A stretch of 64,000 nt of DNA from Paenibacillus sp. (lineage in GTDB: Bacteria; Bacillota; Bacilli; Paenibacillales; NBRC-103111). The number at the start of each line of letters is the position of its first letter. The stretch's first letter is position 1. The stretch spans positions 124,001-188,000 of the forward strand of contig JAPSLM010000003.1 of NCBI GenBank assembly GCA_031180825.1. The letters run 5' to 3'. Below, piece by piece: positions 60,190 through 64,000 of the stretch. The notes under the pieces were generated by a model, which was not told the origin of the DNA, ran no database searches, and was given only the letters and a program-made list of their open reading frames with translations. The translations under genes were made by a program, and so were the position numbers.

Positions 60190-61521
60190 TTACAGCTTGC
60201 GAATGCCGTTCTTTGTGACAACGGCATAAATCAATTTCAATTTTTCGGCAGGCGCCGAAGCGATCGTAAAAGCCGCAGCCGTCCGCCGCATCATTTCCGT
60301 GGTTTCCGCCGAATCCTCGCGGTTGATGTACAGCTCGGCAAGCGGTTCGCCCTTCTTCACCGGATCGCCGACGCGCTTGAACAGCTTGATGCCGACGGCC
60401 AGATCGATTTGGTCTTCTTTGGTCGCGCGTCCCGCCCCAAGAAGCATGGCGGTAATCCCCAACGCTTCGGCATCGATCGCAGCCACAAAGCCTTCTTCCG
60501 GCGAAGGAACGTCTACGCGGCGGGCCGCTTGGGGAAGCCGGGCGGGATCTTCCGTCACACGGGCGTCGCCTCCTTGGGCGGCAATGAGCTGCTTCAGCTT
60601 GGCAAGAGCCTCGCCGTTTTCAAGCAAACGGGTGACGAGCTTCTTCGCTTCGGCCTCGCTGTCCGCTTTGCCCCCAAGACGCACCATATGCGCCGCCAGC
60701 TCCAGACAAAGCTCCGTCAGTTCGGCCGGCCCCCGGCCGCTCAGCGTATCGATCGCCTCCAGCACCTCAAGCGAGTTCCCGATCGAAGGACCGAGCGGCT
60801 CATCCATGTTTGTAATCACAGCAACGGTCTCCCGGCCGACCTCCGTCCCGATATCGACCATCGCTTGAGCCAGCTTGATCGAATCGTCCAGCGATTTCAT
60901 GAACGCGCCGCGGCCGGTCTTGACATCCAGGACGATCGCGTCCGCGCCGGAAGCGATTTTTTTGCTCATGATCGAGCTGGCAATCAGCGGAATCGATTCC
61001 ACCGTCCCCGTCACGTCCCGCAAGCCGTACAGCTTCTTGTCCGCCGGCGTCAAGTTGCCGGTTTGGCCGACTACCGCGAGTCCGATCTCCCGCACCTGCG
61101 TCAAAAACTGCTCCGTTGTCCGCTCGACGGCAAAGCCCGGAATCGCCTCCAGCTTATCGATCGTCCCGCCCGTATGCCCAAGACCCCGGCCGGACATTTT
61201 CGCCACAGGGATGCCGGCCGCCGCAACCAGCGGCCCTACGACGAGCGTCGTCGTATCCCCGACCCCGCCTGTGCTGTGCTTGTCGACCTTGATGCCGGGA
61301 ATGGAGCTTAGATCGACCTGATCGCCGGAACGCGCCATGGCCAGCGTTAAATCCGCCGTTTCCCGCGCGGACATGCCGTTGAAATATACCGCCATCGCCC
61401 AAGCGGACATTTGATAATCCGGGATCTCGCCTTTCGTATAACCTTCGATCAAAAACGCGATTTCCTCCGGGGACAGCTCCCTGCCATCCCGTTTGCTATG
61501 TATGATATCGACCGTTCTCAT
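60190..61521 (-). CDS. pdp: Pyrimidine-nucleoside phosphorylase
   Basis: Splits uridine, deoxyuridine and thymidine with phosphate. It is 443 residues from [13 protein letters not shown] after AAGGGAGTTGGCCCGG. The phosphate-binding [12 protein letters not shown] is at about 80-91, the lobe [21 protein letters not shown] follows, and [17 protein letters not shown] also fits. In B. subtilis pdp is in a deoxynucleoside operon; here it is followed only by its terminator. Confidence 0.94.
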   Translation of the reverse strand: MRTVDIIHSKRDGRELSPEEIAFLIEGYTKGEIPDYQMSAWAMAVYFNGMSARETADLTLAMARSGDQVDLSSIPGIKVDKHSTGGVGDTTTLVVGPLVAAAGIPVAKMSGRGLGHTGGTIDKLEAIPGFAVERTTEQFLTQVREIGLAVVGQTGNLTPADKKLYGLRDVTGTVESIPLIASSIMSKKIASGADAIVLDVKTGRGAFMKSLDDSIKLAQAMVDIGTEVGRETVAVITNMDEPLGPSIGNSLEVLEAIDTLSGRGPAELTELCLELAAHMVRLGGKADSEAEAKKLVTRLLENGEALAKLKQLIAAQGGDARVTEDPARLPQAARRVDVPSPEEGFVAAIDAEALGITAMLLGAGRATKEDQIDLAVGIKLFKRVGDPVKKGEPLAELYINREDSAETTEMMRRTAAAFTIASAPAEKLKLIYAVVTKNGIRKL

Positions 61522-61582
61522 CCGGGCCAACTCCCTTGTCACGTAGTCTCCCCCGTATTATATTCCCTCCGCGCCAAAAAGA

Positions 61583-61618
61583 AAAGAAAGCCCCGGGAGA
61601 CGGCTCCCGAGACTTCCT
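61583..61618 (-). terminator. Terminator after the cupredoxin gene
   Basis: AAGTCTCGGGAGCCGT-CTCCCGGGGCTTTCTTTTC on the minus strand. Confidence 0.7.
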
Positions 61619-61648
61619 GGCACATAAGCTTAAAGCGATATATTGCTT

Positions 61649-62026
61649 TTAGGATACGACGATCTTGGCTTTCATCTCCGCATGTCCCGGACCGCAGGGC
61701 AGCGAGCAGTGCACTTCGTATGTGCCCGGTTTGTCGAAGGTGACTTCCATCGATTTGTTGTTGTTGTCCAGCTTCACGTTCGTACCTACGATCTCAAGCG
61801 CATGAAGCCCTTCCTTGTTCAGCAAAGAAACGGTCATCTTCTCGCCGGCTTTTGCCGTGTACTCCGGCTTATCGAACTGATAGTTCGTAGCTACGAATTT
61901 AATCGAAGGACCCGCCGCTTCCTCTTTTGCCATTTCTGCTTGACGGGCAGAGATGTTCTGGAACAAAACGCCAGCGCCAAGGAGACAGGCGATGATGAAC
62001 AGTGAAAACATAGCCCACTTTTGCAT
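61649..62026 (-). CDS. Membrane-anchored CuA cupredoxin
   Basis: A 125-residue protein: signal anchor (WAMFSLFIIACLLGAGVLF) and a cupredoxin domain like that of cytochrome c oxidase subunit II. The CuA set is complete: Cys107, Cys111, His115 and Met118 (CSLPCGPGHAEM), with His75. Stand-alone CuA domains act as electron carriers or copper-related proteins. It is not next to an oxidase gene. AAGGGGGGATTATCT precedes the ATG. Confidence 0.88.
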   Translation of the reverse strand: MQKWAMFSLFIIACLLGAGVLFQNISARQAEMAKEEAAGPSIKFVATNYQFDKPEYTAKAGEKMTVSLLNKEGLHALEIVGTNVKLDNNNKSMEVTFDKPGTYEVHCSLPCGPGHAEMKAKIVVS

Positions 62027-62195
62027 AGATAATCCCCCCTTACTGTTTGGCCGTAAAGACGTATAGTCTTATTGTACAAAATACGAGCGACTTTACACAT
62101 GCCCTTTGATGCCATTCCCGTGAAAAATTTGTGAACAAATTTCCTGACTTCAAAAAGCTCTGGCTAAACGGCAGAGCACTATTAATTCCTTTGAA

Positions 62196-62600
62196 TCAAC
62201 GGCTGAGCCGTTCGCGAATTTGGAAGCCGATGCCCCGCTCTCTGCGCCTTGCTTCCTGCTGGTTCATCTTCTTGATATCGTTCACGATCCGAATGCGGCA
62301 AGAATTGCATAAATGATGCTGTTTAATCGGCAAGCCGCAGCTGTTGCACGGATAGGTCAAGCCGGGATAATAGGCGACAGGCAGCCGGTTCGATACGATG
62401 AATTCGGCGATGCGCTTGGCGGAAACCCCTGTAGCCCCGCTCAGCTCTTCGGTCGTCGCCTTCCGGTTGCCGCGCAAATAAGCTTCGCAGCGGTCAAAAT
62501 CGCCGTGAACCTGATCGATGCAATTCTGGCACAGATTGCGCAAATTTTTTTGAAACACTTTTCCGCAGCTCGGGCAATTGGCTACTTTAAGCATTGTCAT
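62196..62600 (-). CDS. yvyF: Flagellar operon protein YvyF-like
   Basis: A 134-residue protein with four CxxC motifs: NCPSCGK and CQNC in the N-terminal part, CNSCGLPI and CNSCRIRI near the end, so two zinc-ribbons around a helical centre with GVSAKRIAEFI. This fits YvyF/TIGR03826, found before flgM in Bacillus flagellar operons. GAGGGGCGTGCCGCC precedes the ATG. No flgM or flgK is seen next to it inside the window; csaA is upstream instead. Confidence 0.88.
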   Translation of the reverse strand: MTMLKVANCPSCGKVFQKNLRNLCQNCIDQVHGDFDRCEAYLRGNRKATTEELSGATGVSAKRIAEFIVSNRLPVAYYPGLTYPCNSCGLPIKQHHLCNSCRIRIVNDIKKMNQQEARRRERGIGFQIRERLSR

Positions 62601-62757
62601 GGCGGCACGCCCCTCTTTTTCCTACTTTCGCATCGACCGAAAATGATTCCAACGAATCATCAAAAGTAGTTCTATATGCCCAATTGTAACACAGCCGCTT
62701 CGGCTCGAACAGTGGGGGCCTCCCTTTTTGGTCAATTCTTTCTATAGGAATAAGTTC

Positions 62758-62787
62758 TGAATAAACATATCCCGGTTTGTCATACTA
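62758..62787 (+). promoter_or_regulatory. Sigma-G consensus promoter
   Basis: Plus strand TGAATA, 17 bases, CATACTA, an exact sigma-G consensus. About 48 bases downstream begins a 26-codon gene with GGAGG. Confidence 0.75.
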
Positions 62788-62835
62788 TATAGGACTCATT
62801 CCTTCAAAAAAAGCAAGGACAGGAGGTGCCCGCAC

Positions 62836-62916
62836 TTGTCCGGCAAGCAGCAAGGCCACGGGAATCAGAACACGACAACCCGCACCGGCGACAAAAGCTC
62901 GAAGAAATCAAAATAA
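62836..62916 (+). CDS. Small forespore peptide candidate
   Basis: A 26-residue peptide read from TTG at 62836: MSGKQQGHGNQN at the start, TTTRTGDKSS in the centre, KKSK at the end. It is highly polar, Gly/Gln/Asn/Thr/Lys-rich and lacks large hydrophobics, as small spore peptides often are. AGGACAGGAGGTGCCCGCAC precedes the TTG. An exact sigma-G promoter lies upstream and a terminator starts 9 bases after the stop, which together support a small forespore gene. I cannot name a family. It could also be a leader or a non-functional remnant. Confidence 0.55.
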   Translation: MSGKQQGHGNQNTTTRTGDKSSKKSK

Positions 62917-62924
62917 GCCCGTAC

Positions 62925-62966
62925 AAAAAAAGTACTCCCGCTTCCAAGGAAGATGGAGTACTTTTA
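62925..62966. terminator. Bidirectional terminator between the small peptide and csaA
   Basis: AAAAAAGTACTCC ... GGAGTACTTTTAC between convergent genes. Confidence 0.8.
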
Positions 62967-62975
62967 CGCAAATGG

Positions 62976-63308
62976 CTAGGCGACCGGCGTTCCGTTCGGA
63001 GCGGTCTGATCCGGCGCCAGCAATATGACGTCCCCTTGCTCCGGCACCCCGCCGAGAACCAGCACCTCGGAAACGTATCCGGCAATGCGTCTGGGCGGAA
63101 AATTAACAACCGCTACAACCTGTCTGCCGATAAGAGCGTCCGGTACATACCGTTTCGTTATTTGCGCGCTGGAGCGCTTGACTCCAAGCTCCCCGAAGTC
63201 AATCTGCAGCTTGATGGCCGGTACCCGCGCTTCCGGGAAAGGAACGGCGGCAATTACCGTTCCGATCCGCAGATCGAGTTTATGAAAATCATCGATTGTC
63301 GCTTCCAT
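62976..63308 (-). CDS. csaA: tRNA-binding chaperone CsaA
   Basis: A 110-residue tRNA-binding OB-fold (EMAP-II/MetRS C-terminal type) protein that in Bacillus assists secretion as a chaperone. It has FHKLDLRIGTVIAAVPFPEARVP, DFGELGVKRSSAQIT and GRQVVAVVNFPPRRIAGY. The start MEATIDDFHK is preceded by GGGAGGAAGCCTT. It is convergent with the 26-codon gene. Confidence 0.92.
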   Translation of the reverse strand: MEATIDDFHKLDLRIGTVIAAVPFPEARVPAIKLQIDFGELGVKRSSAQITKRYVPDALIGRQVVAVVNFPPRRIAGYVSEVLVLGGVPEQGDVILLAPDQTAPNGTPVA

Positions 63309-63418
63309 AAGGCTTCCTCCCGCAGTTATCCAGTTTGTTGCTATCCATGATAGCGCAGTACGGGAAGGCAAAGCAACGAACCGTTTCACTATAACGTTTT
63401 TTACCTTTTCGGGGTTCG

Positions 63419-64000
63419 TTATACGGCCGCCTTACGGAGCATGGAATAGGACGCAAGCGCGTAGACGATCATGAGTGCAAACAACCAGCCTGCCCATTCG
63501 GACGCCGATTTGCCCGCGACCCACTGGAACAGGCGCCCCCACCATTGGTAATAGCTTGATAGAACGACGAGGATGCTGACAATCGCGAAAACGACCCCTG
63601 ATAGCATGATCATACCAAACCAGCCATACCGCCGCTGGACGCTGGAAATGACAAACCCAAGAAAGAACAGATGCAGCATTAACACGAAATTTCTCGCTAT
63701 TTGTCCAAGGACCGCGCCATCCCCCCAATAGGGCATACGGAAAAAATGGAGCCCCACGCCCCAACCGCCGCTCCAGCCTTCAAGCAGAGCGAGCAGCAGC
63801 AGCAGAATGGCCGTACTTAGGCTGATCAAAGCGGCGTTCATGGCCGTACCGGCAAAATAATCTTTTCTCCGGATCCCCAAGCCAAGCGTAAAAACGAACG
63901 TTTGCGGGAGGGCGATGATCCCGATCACCAGCATATATACGTATAAGGAAGAGATGCCGCCGGAATACATTCCGTCTTTCCCGCCGATGCACAATCGGAT
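63419..64000 (-). CDS. Multi-pass membrane protein, partial
   Basis: The frame is open to the window edge and continues beyond base 64000; about 194 residues of the C-terminal part are visible. It has about six hydrophobic segments (for example SSLYVYMLVIGIIALPQTFVF, AALISLSTAILLLLLALLEG, LFALMIVYALASY). Motif RRKDYFAGTAMNA resembles ABC-type membrane components that sort into transporters without ATPase domain, but I cannot name it. Confidence 0.6.
   Translation of the reverse strand: MRLCIGGKDGMYSGGISSLYVYMLVIGIIALPQTFVFTLGLGIRRKDYFAGTAMNAALISLSTAILLLLLALLEGWSGGWGVGLHFFRMPYWGDGAVLGQIARNFVLMLHLFFLGFVISSVQRRYGWFGMIMLSGVVFAIVSILVVLSSYYQWWGRLFQWVAGKSASEWAGWLFALMIVYALASYSMLRKAAV

Noticed and set aside
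1..64000. Prophage, insertion sequence, integrative element or defence island
   Set aside because: No integrase, transposase, capsid, terminase, restriction or Cas gene was seen. The only candidate mobile DNA is the palindromic elements.

Overview
The window comes from an endospore-forming, Gram-positive bacterium of the Bacillales. Paenibacillaceae (Paenibacillus or Cohnella type) is the best guess: the gene content and order follow the Bacillus subtilis chromosome between hepS and dacF/spoVA, but with family-specific rearrangements, many TTG/GTG starts with strong GGAGG ribosome binding sites, and a moderately GC-rich look. I see no prophage, insertion sequence, integron or CRISPR array. 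Nearly every gene lies on the minus strand; the plus-strand genes are a polysaccharide deacetylase (25765), a membrane-anchored unknown (27531), serA (29307), a pair of repeat-protein genes (50189, 50390), a DUF378 gene (56103) and a 26-codon gene (62836).

Layout. 1-10 kb: hepS (partial), TRAP (mtrB), a PAP2 membrane enzyme, hprK, tRNA-Pro(GGG), a YyaC-type spore protein, HU, spoIVA, a YphF-like lipoprotein, two 2Fe-2S ferredoxins around a nucleotidyltransferase, YphE and a SpoVIF-like gene. 10-22 kb: gpsA, plsY, der, YIEGIA and its capping partner, YphA, fni, the S1-like ypfD, plsC, cmk, YpfB-like, a PilZ brake protein, ypeB (without sleB) and prsW. 22-31 kb: a primase-helicase fusion with a degenerate TOPRIM site, mecA, envelope genes, a rhodanese, and serA behind a T-box. 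31-40 kb: resABCDE, rluB, a small amidase-like gene, spmB-spmA-dacB. 40-50 kb: YedK/HMCES, an HD-GYP phosphodiesterase, gerW(ytfJ)-ytfI, scpBA, and ribDEAH behind an FMN riboswitch. 50-64 kb: the repeat-protein pair, ppiB, lysA, spoVAF-spoVAB-spoVAA, the dacF-spoIIAA-spoIIAB-sigF operon, a YhcN/YlaJ lipoprotein, pdp, a CuA-type cupredoxin, yvyF, csaA and a membrane protein cut by the window edge.

Theme. Much of the window builds or germinates spores. Several promoters match sporulation sigma factors: sigma-E before spoIVA and dacB; sigma-F before gerW; sigma-G before spoVAA, the YhcN gene and the 26-codon gene; sigma-K before spoVIF and the repeat-protein pair. The most novel element is that pair: a 57-residue protein and a 156-residue, extremely lysine-rich paralogue made largely of K-K-[IT]-x-x-x repeats with three perfect 19-residue super-repeats, behind a near-perfect sigma-K promoter, so probably an undescribed spore-surface system. 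Other points of interest are two 200-260-bp imperfect palindromes, a duplicated 69-bp structured repeat, a substituted NAD-binding glycine in GpsA, and a spoVA operon lacking spoVAC, spoVAD and spoVAE.
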